This document shows, piece by piece, positions 44,449-52,277 of a DNA stretch of 64,000 nucleotides (position 1 is its first letter; every line of letters starts with the position of its first letter). The translations under genes were made by a program, and so were the position numbers. The notes below the pieces were generated by a model that was not told where the DNA came from, made no database searches, and saw only the letters and a program-made list of their open reading frames with translations. Location: the NCBI GenBank assembly GCA_963833585.1, contig CAWHYF010000005.1, positions 248,001-312,000 on the forward strand. The letters are read 5' to 3'. The DNA comes from Bog-756 sp963833585 (GTDB lineage Bacteria; Actinomycetota; Acidimicrobiia; Acidimicrobiales; RAAP-2).

Positions 44449-44853
44449 TCAGCCCGCGCCGTTCCGGGACGGCGGACGGCTGGACGGTCCCCGCGTCTCG
44501 GGTCCCGAGGCCAGTCGGCGGATACCGGAGGCGGCGCCGGCCCGTACGGCCAGCACCTTGACCACCGGGTTGGCGAAGGCCCGGTAGGCGAGCTTCGAGG
44601 CCGAGTCCACCGTGGCATGGACCGACTCGGTCGAGTCCAGCACCGCTCCGACCCGCTCCATCTCGGTGGCGGCCTGGTCGACCACCCGCTGGGCGTCGGC
44701 GACCAGGGGGACGGCCTCCCGGCGCAGGTCGTCGGCCGCCCGACGAAGTGATCGGACCTCACGCCGCAGGGAGCCCAGCGCCACCAGCAGGCCGACCACG
44801 GCCAGGAGGCAGGCCACGGAGGCGACGAGGACAGCGATCTGGCCGGCGGTCAT
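44449..44853 (-). CDS. DUF948 domain protein
   Basis: This 134-aa protein has one N-terminal membrane helix (about 4-26, IAVLVASVACLLAVVGLLVA) followed by a coiled-coil-like segment (LRREVRSLRRAADDLRRE, VADAQRVVDQAATEMERVG) and FANPVVKVLAVRAG, the DUF948 pattern. Such proteins sit in the membrane with a cytoplasmic coiled coil; function unknown. It is the first gene of the DUF948-DUF6167-alaS-ruvX run, with TACACT 9 bases upstream. Confidence 0.8.
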   Translation of the reverse strand: MTAGQIAVLVASVACLLAVVGLLVALGSLRREVRSLRRAADDLRREAVPLVADAQRVVDQAATEMERVGAVLDSTESVHATVDSASKLAYRAFANPVVKVLAVRAGAASGIRRLASGPETRGPSSRPPSRNGAG

Positions 44854-44862
44854 GATCCGGTC

Positions 44863-44868
44863 AGTGTA
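44863..44868 (-). promoter_or_regulatory. Probable -10 box of the DUF948 gene
   Basis: TACACT on the minus strand, 9 bases before the ATG at 44853. Confidence 0.4.
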
Positions 44869-44917
44869 GATCCTCCCCGTGACCGGCCCGCGGTGGAGGG
44901 TGGATACCGGGTCCCGA

Positions 44918-47800
44918 TCAGGTGGCGGCCATGCCCACGATGGGCTGGTTGAGGTGCATGCCGCCGGTGGAACCGGAGAAGCCGGCGGCGCCGAAGGCGA
45001 AGATGCCCCCGTCACTGGCCACCAGCCAGTAACCGCCCCCGGTCAGGTCGACGGCCATGCCCACGATGGGCTGGTTGAGGTGCTGGCCCCCCGTGCCCCC
45101 GTGGAAGACGGCGTCGCCGAAGGTGAAGATGCCCCCGTCACTGGCCACCAGCCAGTAGCCGCCCCCGGTGGGGTCGGCGCCCATGCCCACGATGGGTCGG
45201 TTCAGATGCATGCCACCGGTGGACCCGCGGAAGGTGGCGTCGCCGAAGGCGAAGATGCCCCCGTCCCGGGCCACCAGCCAGTACCCGTGTCCGGAGGGCG
45301 TGGCGGCCATGCCCACGATGGGCTGGTTCAGGTGCATGCCGCCGGTGGAACCGTAGAAGCCGGCGTCGCCGAAGGCGAAGATGCCCCCGTCACTGGCCAC
45401 CAACCAGTAACCGCCCCCCGAGGGCGTGGCGGCCATGCCCACGATGGGCTGGTTGAGGTGCATGCCGCCGGTGGAACCGTAGAAGCCGGCGTCGCCGAAG
45501 GCGAAGATGCCCCCGTCACTGGCCACCAACCAGTAGCCCCCGTCATCCGAGGACGGGGCCATGCCCACGATGGGCTGGTTGAGGTGCATCCCGCCGGTGG
45601 AGCCCGAGAAGGCGGCGTGCCCGAAGGTGAAGATGCCCCCGTCACTGGCCACCAACCAGTAGCCGGGTGGGGCAAACGTGTAGCGGTCGGCGGCGACCAG
45701 CGGGCTCGATCCCTGCGAGTCGGCCACCGAGACGTCCACCGTGGCTCCGGCTGCCGGGCCCGACGGGACCCGGGCCACCAGGGTGGTGGAGGAGGTCACG
45801 GTGAACGGGGCCGGGGTGCCCCCGAAGCGGACCGAGGTGGCCGCCCCGAAGCCGGACCCGGTCACGGTGACGCTGTTCCCGCCCACCACCGGACCCTTGG
45901 CCGGCTGGACGCCGGTGACCGTCGGACAGGTGGGTGGGGAGGCCAGGTCGGCCAGCAGGCCCGGAGCGGTCGGGGAGCCCCATCCGGTGGCCACGTCGTA
46001 GTGGGCGGTGGCCGGGTAGCGGCCCTGGCTGACGGCGAGAAAGGCGTTGGAGCCGGTGGTGATGTCGTTGAACGGGGACGCCGCGCAGGAACCGGCGGCG
46101 TAGAGGACCGGGTTGATCAACCCGGCCGGGCCCGGCAGCCCCTGGTCGATGACCGCCAGCAGCGCGGCCCACAACGGGGCGGCACCGCTGGTGCCACCCA
46201 CTGCGAACCATCCCCGTTGGCTCCCGCAGGCGACAGGGGAAGCCGGAGCGGTGCAGTAGATGGCATAGCCGTGGGCCGGGTCGGAGGAGGCCGCCACATC
46301 CGGCACCTCCCGGCAACTCGTCCGGCCGAGGGCGGCGCACTGGGTGACGGCGGCGGCGGCGTCGACGCCCGGCCCCGACTGCCAGGACGGTTGGTCGAAG
46401 TCCGACGAGACCCCCCCGCCGCCCGAGCCGAAGAAGTCGTTCCACCCCGTCTCGGCCGGAGGCGATCCCACCGAAAGCAAGGAGCTCCCCCCCACCCCGG
46501 TGACGTCGGGCTGGTCGGCGGGGTCGTCCACCGTGACGGCGGTGGCGGAAGGCTGGGTCGGGCTATAGCAGTCGGTGGAGCCCGAGTCACCCGAAGCGGC
46601 CACCACCGTCTGGCCCTGGGCCGCGGCCTCGGCGAAGAGGAACGACTCCACCAGCTGCTGGTCCCCCTGGCCGGCCATCTGGGGTTCGCACAGACCCCAG
46701 CTGGTGCTGATGACCTTCAAGGAGCTGTCGGCCACCATGGCCTCGTAGGTGTCGATGGGTCCGGTGTCACTGGCCCCGGGACCGATCTGGGGTCCGGTGA
46801 ACACCTTGACGGAGGCCCTGGGCGCCAGGCCGATGGCGTCCTCGATGTCGAGGGCCGCCTCCCCCTGCTGGTCGGTGGTGCTCGGACCGCCGTCGACCGG
46901 AGTGTCGGTCACCGACGTGGTGATGCCGTAACAGCTCTCGTAGGTGCCGATGTCCGAGGGGGTGTACGGCTCCAGCTCGTAGATCCCGATGGTCTGCCCG
47001 GTACCGTCGAGGCCGCTCCTGTACAGGGAGTCGAGCCCGTAGGCCGCGGCCAGCTGCCCGGCGGTGTAGCCCCCAATGCCTGCCGCCGACGAGCAGGACC
47101 CGGGTCCGGTGGCGGCCACTGCCGCCGGGGCGGGGCCGGCGGGGGCTGAGGTCGAGGCCACCGTCCCGGGGCCCGTGGACGGCACCAGCTGGGGCTGCGG
47201 CGCCGCCACCGTGGACAGGCCGACCACACCGGCCACCGAGGGGGCCAGACCGGAGGGGACCGAGGGCTGCTCCGGGGCGAACCGGGCCACCCGCCCGTCG
47301 GCCAGACGGGTGGTGACGAGCGAGACGCCCAGCGCCGCTTCCAGCTGGGCGGCCGATCCCGACACCGGGATCAGCAACCCGTCCGGCGAGGTCGTACCCG
47401 GACGGAGCCCCGTGGACGACAGCCAGCCCCGGGTGGCCTCGACGGTGGCCGGGGCCGGTCCGAAGGTCGAGGCGAACTGCCCCGCCGCCAGATACCGGTG
47501 GTAGCGGGGGGATCCGGGCGTCGACACCGCCGCCACGAAGGCGTTGAGCGCCGCCGGATCCCGGGGGCGGAGGGCCAGGTCGACCGTGAGGGTGGTCGAG
47601 GGCTCGGACGGTCCCTCCACCGCCGACCCGGCCGGCAGGACGGGGGCGGGTCCGGCCAGCCGCACCGAGGGGCCGGAGCCGAGGGTCGGGCCTGGCGCGG
47701 CGGCCATAGCCGCGCCGACCGGCACGGCCACGGTCACCATCCCGGCCATCAGGCACGACAGCGCGGCTGCCGCCGCCAGGCTCCGTCCCTGCCGCATCAT
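44918..47800 (-). CDS. Secreted S53-family (sedolisin/kumamolisin) peptidase with IPT domain and 42-aa repeats
   Basis: This 960-aa protein has a signal peptide (about 1-34), a pro-domain of the pro-kumamolisin type (about 60-200), and an S53 catalytic domain with Glu314/Asp318 (GEAALDIEDA), Asp405 (ASGDSGSTD) and Ser538 (VGGTSGAAPLWA). The end of the domain has NDITTG and ATGWGSPT, the calcium-site region. An IPT/TIG fold follows (about 627-709), then six 42-residue YWLVASDGGIF repeats (714 to the end). S53 enzymes work at acid pH outside the cell. The ATG-ATG start has no ribosome site. It converges with nothing and lies just after rarA on the same strand. Confidence 0.93.
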   Translation of the reverse strand: MMRQGRSLAAAAALSCLMAGMVTVAVPVGAAMAAAPGPTLGSGPSVRLAGPAPVLPAGSAVEGPSEPSTTLTVDLALRPRDPAALNAFVAAVSTPGSPRYHRYLAAGQFASTFGPAPATVEATRGWLSSTGLRPGTTSPDGLLIPVSGSAAQLEAALGVSLVTTRLADGRVARFAPEQPSVPSGLAPSVAGVVGLSTVAAPQPQLVPSTGPGTVASTSAPAGPAPAAVAATGPGSCSSAAGIGGYTAGQLAAAYGLDSLYRSGLDGTGQTIGIYELEPYTPSDIGTYESCYGITTSVTDTPVDGGPSTTDQQGEAALDIEDAIGLAPRASVKVFTGPQIGPGASDTGPIDTYEAMVADSSLKVISTSWGLCEPQMAGQGDQQLVESFLFAEAAAQGQTVVAASGDSGSTDCYSPTQPSATAVTVDDPADQPDVTGVGGSSLLSVGSPPAETGWNDFFGSGGGGVSSDFDQPSWQSGPGVDAAAAVTQCAALGRTSCREVPDVAASSDPAHGYAIYCTAPASPVACGSQRGWFAVGGTSGAAPLWAALLAVIDQGLPGPAGLINPVLYAAGSCAASPFNDITTGSNAFLAVSQGRYPATAHYDVATGWGSPTAPGLLADLASPPTCPTVTGVQPAKGPVVGGNSVTVTGSGFGAATSVRFGGTPAPFTVTSSTTLVARVPSGPAAGATVDVSVADSQGSSPLVAADRYTFAPPGYWLVASDGGIFTFGHAAFSGSTGGMHLNQPIVGMAPSSDDGGYWLVASDGGIFAFGDAGFYGSTGGMHLNQPIVGMAATPSGGGYWLVASDGGIFAFGDAGFYGSTGGMHLNQPIVGMAATPSGHGYWLVARDGGIFAFGDATFRGSTGGMHLNRPIVGMGADPTGGGYWLVASDGGIFTFGDAVFHGGTGGQHLNQPIVGMAVDLTGGGYWLVASDGGIFAFGAAGFSGSTGGMHLNQPIVGMAAT
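44921..45661 (-). repeat. Six 126-bp tandem repeats encoding 42-aa units
   Basis: Six head-to-tail copies at the 3' end of the S53 peptidase gene; the last lacks five codons. Each unit starts YWLVA(S/R)DGGIF, continues with FG, a small variable patch, GG(M/Q)HLN(Q/R)PIVGM and ends with a Gly-rich turn. Units 2 and 3 are almost identical in DNA. The pattern suggests a beta-propeller-like or carbohydrate-binding structure on the cell surface. Confidence 0.9.
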
Positions 47801-47815
47801 GGTCGACAGTCTGGC

Positions 47816-49159
47816 CTAATCCGTCCGCCGGTGATCGTCACCGGCGTCCGACTCGGCCTCGGCGTCGGGGCCGACCGACGAGCGCCACCGGGTCAGCCGC
47901 TCCCCCACCACCGCCTCGTGACCGCGGTCGCTCGGCTCGTAGTACCGGTGGTCCTGGAGTTCGTCGGGACGGTACTGCTGCTCGGTCCACGCCCCGGGCC
48001 GGTCGTGGGGGTACACGTATCCCTCGCCGTGGCCGATCGATCCCGCACTCCGGTAGTGGGCGTCCCGGAGATGGGCCGGGACCGTCCCCCGGGGTCCCTG
48101 CCGCACGTCCTGCTGGGCCCGGCCCAGGGCCACCGTCACCCGGTTGGACTTGGGGGCGGTGGCCAGATGGACCACGGCCTGGGCCAGGTTGAGCTGGGCC
48201 TCGGGCAGGCCCACGAACTCGACGGCCCGGGCGGCGGCGTCCGCCACCACCAGGGCCAGGGGGTCGGCCTCCCCGATGTCCTCGCTGGCCAGGATGACCA
48301 GGCGGCGGGCGATGAACCGGGCGTCCTCCCCGGCCTCCAGCATCCGGGCCAGCCAGTACAGGCCGGCGTCGGGGTCCGAGCCCCGCACCGACTTGATGAA
48401 GGCGCTGACCTGGTCGTAGTGGTCGTCCTCGCCGTAGTGGTGGAGCCGGGAGTGCCGGGCCCGCTCCACGTCGTCGAGCGTCACCCGGCCACCGACGGCC
48501 AGGGCCATGGCCACCTCCAGGGTGGTGAGGGCGGCCCGGGCGTCCCCGTCGGCCAGGCCCACCAGGGCCGCCACCGCCTCCGGTTCGGCCGTGGCGCTCT
48601 CGGCGTCCAGGCCCCGGGCCACCACTTCCTCCAGCTCCACTCGCGAGAGCGGCTCGAGCCGCCAGAGCGTGGACCGGGAGAGCAGGGGTGCGTTGACCTC
48701 GAAGAAGGGGTTCTCGGTGGTGGCCCCGATGAGTACCAGCAGTCCCTCCTCCACCGACGGCAGGAGGGCGTCCTGCTGGGCCCGGTTGAACCGATGGACC
48801 TCGTCGAGGAACAGGATGGTGCCCCGGCCCTGCTCGCCGAGCAGGCGCCGCGCCCCGTCCACCACCTGGCGTACGTCCTTCACGCCGGCGGTCACCGCGG
48901 AGAGCGGCACGAACTGCTTGGCCGTGGCCGTGGCCACCACCGAGGCCAGCGTGGTCTTGCCGGTCCCCGGTGGCCCCCACAGGATGGCCGAGGTCAGCCG
49001 GTCCGCCTCGATCAGGGCCCGAAGGGGTGCGCCGGGGCCCACCAGGTGCTGTTGGCCGATGACCTCGTCCAGCGTCCGGGGACGGAGCCGGGCGGCCAGC
49101 GGGGCCCGGGAGGCCAGGCGCTCCTCGGCGGCCCCGGAGAACAGGTCGTCACCGGCCAC
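47816..49159 (-). CDS. rarA: Replication-associated recombination protein A (AAA ATPase)
   Basis: RarA/MgsA (447 aa) is a clamp-loader-related AAA+ ATPase acting at stalled replication forks. DEVIGQQHLVGPGAPLRALI opens the domain, the P-loop is LWGPPGTGKTTLA, Walker B is LFLDEVHRFN, sensor 1 LIGATTENPFFEVN, and MLEAGEDARFIARRLVILAS with GLPEAQLNLAQAVVHLA forms the C-terminal tetramerisation region. The last 40 residues are acidic and variable. It starts with GTG 10 bp after the aspS stop. Confidence 0.95.
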   Translation of the reverse strand: MAGDDLFSGAAEERLASRAPLAARLRPRTLDEVIGQQHLVGPGAPLRALIEADRLTSAILWGPPGTGKTTLASVVATATAKQFVPLSAVTAGVKDVRQVVDGARRLLGEQGRGTILFLDEVHRFNRAQQDALLPSVEEGLLVLIGATTENPFFEVNAPLLSRSTLWRLEPLSRVELEEVVARGLDAESATAEPEAVAALVGLADGDARAALTTLEVAMALAVGGRVTLDDVERARHSRLHHYGEDDHYDQVSAFIKSVRGSDPDAGLYWLARMLEAGEDARFIARRLVILASEDIGEADPLALVVADAAARAVEFVGLPEAQLNLAQAVVHLATAPKSNRVTVALGRAQQDVRQGPRGTVPAHLRDAHYRSAGSIGHGEGYVYPHDRPGAWTEQQYRPDELQDHRYYEPSDRGHEAVVGERLTRWRSSVGPDAEAESDAGDDHRRTD

Positions 49160-49169
49160 GGCGCTCCGC

Positions 49170-50933
49170 TCAGTCCCGGGGCGGGAGCGGTCGGAGCCCC
49201 AGGCCCTCCAACACCCCGGGGGCCAAGGGCTTGGGTGCCCCGGTCATGGGGTCCGACCCCGACTGGGTCTTGGGGAAGGCGATGACCTCGCGGATGGAGT
49301 CCTCACCGGCGAAGACGGCCACCAGCCGGTCAATGCCGACGGCGAAGCCGGCGTGGGGTGGCGCCCCGTACCGGAACGCCCCGAGCAGGAACCCGAAGCG
49401 GGACTCGGCCTCCTCCTCGTCGATCCCCAGGGCCGAGAAGACCCGGCTCTGGATGTCGGCCCGGTGGATCCGGACGCTCCCCGATCCGAGCTCCCACCCG
49501 TTGAGCACCAGGTCGTAGGCCCGCGAGCGCACCGAGGCCGGATCGGTCTCCAGCCGCTCGAGATCGTCGGGATGCGGCATGGTGAAGGGATGGTGGGCCG
49601 CCACCGGACGGCCGGATTCGTCCACCCCGTCGAAGAGCGGGAAGTCGACCACCCACACGTAGCGGTAGGGACCCTCGCCGACCGGGCGGCGACCGAGCTC
49701 GACCCGGAGGGAGCCGAGCACCGTGCAGGCCAGCCGGTACTGGTCGGCCACCACCAGCACCAGGTCCCCTTCGGCCGCACCGGTGGTCGTGAGGAGACCG
49801 GAGCGCTCCTCGACGGACAGGAACCGGTCGAGCGGCGAGTCGAGGGCGGGAGCGCCCCCCTCGCCGGCGGTGACCCGGAACCAGGCCAGGCCCTTGGCCC
49901 CCAGCTGCTTCGCCCTGTCGGTCAGCCCGTCCAGCCGGGAACGGGGGAGGGCGGCACCATCCGGTACCACCAGCGCCTTGACCCACGGGGCCCCGAACGC
50001 CTTGACCCCGGTGCCCTCGAACACCGCCGACAGGTCCACCAGCTCCATCCCGTACCGGAGATCAGGCTTGTCGGTCCCGTACCGGTCGATGGCCTCGGCC
50101 CAGGTCATCCGGGGGATGGCGCCGGGGCGTTCGCCGGTGGCGGCCTCGGCGGCGTCCAGCACCGCCTCGGACACGAACGAGAGTACGTCGTCCTGCGAGA
50201 CGAACGACGCCTCCACGTCCAGCTGGGAGAACTCGAACTGCCGGTCGGACCGGAGATCCTCGTCCCGGAGGCAGCGGGCGATCTGGTAGTAGCGGTCCAC
50301 CCCGGCCACCATCAGGAGCTGCTTGGCCAACTGGGGACTCTGGGGCAGCACGTAACTGCTGCCCGGCGTGAGCCGGCTGGGGACCACGAACTCACGGGCC
50401 CCCTCGGGGGTCGGGGCCCACAGCAGCGGCGTCTCCACTTCGGCGAAACCCTGCCGGTCCATGGCCTTCCGGAGGGCCCCGTTGACCACGGCGCGCAGGC
50501 GGAGGTGGGACTGCATCCGGGGACGCCGCAGGTCCACGTACCGGTACTTGAGACGGAGGCCCTCGTCCACCTCCACCCGGTCGTCCACCGCGAAGGGGGG
50601 CGGGTCGGCTTGATTCAGCACGGTGACGGTGCACTCCCCCAGTTCGATCTCTCCGGTGGGGAGGTCGGGGTTGACGGTGCCATCGGGACGGGGCCGCACC
50701 GTGCCTTCCACGCTCAACACGTACTCGCTGCGCAGGTCGACGGTTCCCGGGATCACGCACTGGAGGATGCCCGAGTGGTCGCGCAGGTCGATGAAGGCCA
50801 GGTGCTCACCGTGCTCGCGCCGTTTGGCCACCCACCCGCACACGGTGACCGCGGTGCCGACGTCGTCGATCCGGAGCGTCCCGCACAGGCGGGTGCGCAT
50901 CGAGGTCGCTTCGGCTGGCAGGGGGACGGTCAC
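49170..50933 (-). CDS. aspS: Aspartyl-tRNA synthetase
   Basis: AspRS (587 aa, bacterial type) has an OB-fold anticodon domain (CGWVAKRREHGEHLAFIDLRD), the class II catalytic motifs (VETPLLWAPTPEGAREFVVP, QSPQLAKQLLMVAGVDRYYQ, CLRDEDLRSDRQFEFSQLD, and GFAVGIDRLVAVF as motif 3) and the GAD insertion. The GTG start has a clear ribosome site (AAAGGA, 6 bases upstream) and a TACGGT -10-like box at 50983-50978 on the minus strand, so this message probably has a leader, unlike many neighbours. Confidence 0.97.
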   Translation of the reverse strand: MTVPLPAEATSMRTRLCGTLRIDDVGTAVTVCGWVAKRREHGEHLAFIDLRDHSGILQCVIPGTVDLRSEYVLSVEGTVRPRPDGTVNPDLPTGEIELGECTVTVLNQADPPPFAVDDRVEVDEGLRLKYRYVDLRRPRMQSHLRLRAVVNGALRKAMDRQGFAEVETPLLWAPTPEGAREFVVPSRLTPGSSYVLPQSPQLAKQLLMVAGVDRYYQIARCLRDEDLRSDRQFEFSQLDVEASFVSQDDVLSFVSEAVLDAAEAATGERPGAIPRMTWAEAIDRYGTDKPDLRYGMELVDLSAVFEGTGVKAFGAPWVKALVVPDGAALPRSRLDGLTDRAKQLGAKGLAWFRVTAGEGGAPALDSPLDRFLSVEERSGLLTTTGAAEGDLVLVVADQYRLACTVLGSLRVELGRRPVGEGPYRYVWVVDFPLFDGVDESGRPVAAHHPFTMPHPDDLERLETDPASVRSRAYDLVLNGWELGSGSVRIHRADIQSRVFSALGIDEEEAESRFGFLLGAFRYGAPPHAGFAVGIDRLVAVFAGEDSIREVIAFPKTQSGSDPMTGAPKPLAPGVLEGLGLRPLPPRD

Positions 50934-50999
50934 GGGTGGTCCTTTCGGGGGCGGGACCCGATCACGGGACCGGGGACACCGTAGGGGACGGACGGTGGG

Positions 51000-52271
51000 T
51001 CACCGGCCGACCACCTCCCGCACGGCCCGGGCCACCTCGGCACGCGGCACGCTGCGTTGGTCCCCGCCGCCCCGCAGGGGTCGTAGGGACACCGTACCCG
51101 CCGCCATCTCGTCGATGCCGACGATGAGGGCCACGAAGGCCCCCGACCGGTCGGCCGCCTTCATCTGGGACTTGAGTGAGCGCCCGTCGAAGGCCCGGTC
51201 GGCCCGGAGTCCGGCGGCCCGCAGCTCGGCGGTGAGGTCCCGGGCCGTCTCCCCGCCGGCCACGTCCACGACGAAGGCGTCCAGGGGGATGGGGGAGACC
51301 GGGAACACCCCCTCGGCGTCACAGGCCAGGAGCAGCCGCTCGATCCCGATCCCGAACCCGATCCCGGGGGTGGGCGGACCCCCCAGCATCTCCACCAGCC
51401 CGTCGTAGCGACCGCCACCCCCGATCCCGTTCTGCGCCGACTCCAGGGCGGCGGAGGCGAATTCGAAGGTGGTCCGGGTGTAGTAGTCGAAGCCCCGGAC
51501 CAACCGGTGGTCGAGTTGGTAGGGCACCCCGAGGGCGTCGAGCCCGGCGCACACCCGCACGAAGTGGGAGCGGCACGGGCCGCACAGGTGGTCCACCAGG
51601 GCCGGGGCGTCCTCGGTGGCGGCGCGGCAACCCTCCCGCTTGCAGTCGAGGACCCGGAGGGGGTTGGCCTCCATCCGGTCGCGGTGTTCCGGGCAGAGTC
51701 GGTCTCGACGCCCGGACAGGTAGCTGCGGAGCAGCTCGATGTAGGCCGGCCGGCACTCCCCGTCCCCCATCGAGTTGAGCCGCAGGGAGAAGGAGGACAG
51801 ACCGAGGGAACGGAAGTACCCGTGGGCCAAGGACACCACCTCCACGTCGAGGTCGGGATCGCTCGGCCCCAGCGCCTCCACCCCCAGCTGGTGGTGCTGA
51901 CGGTACCGGCCGGCCTGCGGCCGCTCGTACCGGAAGGCCGGGGTTGCGTACCAGGCCTTCCACGGCAGGGGTGGACGGTGCTGGACGAAGGCCCGAACCA
52001 TCGGGGCCGTGCCCTCGGGCCGGAGGGCCAGGTGCCGGCCGCCCCGGTCCTCGAACTCGTACATCTCCTTCCCCACCACGTCGCTGTTCTCGCCGATGCC
52101 GCGGCGGAACACCCTCACGTCCTCGAAGATCGGGGTGTGGACCAGGCCGTACCCGGCCGCCTCGACCCGGGCGGCGAAACGGGCCAGGACCGTCTCCCAG
52201 CGGGTGGACTCGGGGTAGAGGACGTCGTGGGTTCCACTCGGGGCGCGCGCCGCCACTGCCTCGTCGGTCAA
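51000..52271 (-). CDS. hisS: Histidyl-tRNA synthetase
   Basis: HisRS (423 aa) shows APSGTHDVLYPEST at the start, KEMYEFEDRGGRHLALRPEGTAP, YATPAFRYERPQAGRYRQHHQ, the histidine-binding RGFDYYTRTTFEF and GGGRYDGLVEMLGGP, GIGFGIGIERLLLA, and a C-terminal anticodon domain. The first possible start is a TTG (52271) 6 bp after the RSH stop; a GTG at 52256 (VAARAPSG) is at least as plausible. RSH and hisS are commonly adjacent in actinobacteria. Confidence 0.96.
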   Translation of the reverse strand: MTDEAVAARAPSGTHDVLYPESTRWETVLARFAARVEAAGYGLVHTPIFEDVRVFRRGIGENSDVVGKEMYEFEDRGGRHLALRPEGTAPMVRAFVQHRPPLPWKAWYATPAFRYERPQAGRYRQHHQLGVEALGPSDPDLDVEVVSLAHGYFRSLGLSSFSLRLNSMGDGECRPAYIELLRSYLSGRRDRLCPEHRDRMEANPLRVLDCKREGCRAATEDAPALVDHLCGPCRSHFVRVCAGLDALGVPYQLDHRLVRGFDYYTRTTFEFASAALESAQNGIGGGGRYDGLVEMLGGPPTPGIGFGIGIERLLLACDAEGVFPVSPIPLDAFVVDVAGGETARDLTAELRAAGLRADRAFDGRSLKSQMKAADRSGAFVALIVGIDEMAAGTVSLRPLRGGGDQRSVPRAEVARAVREVVGR

Positions 52272-52277
52272 CGGGGG

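Noticed and set aside
44921..45661. Regular repeats resembling a CRISPR array
   Set aside because: The period is 126 bp with no unique spacers, and the repeats are in frame within a coding gene.
44879..47149. A 756-codon open frame antisense to the S53 peptidase, with HAHDGLVEVHAAGG-like repeats
   Set aside because: It mirrors the 126-bp repeats of the real gene on the other strand; the peptidase has a signal peptide, all catalytic residues and sensible domains, while the antisense frame has His/Gly/Val-rich nonsense composition.
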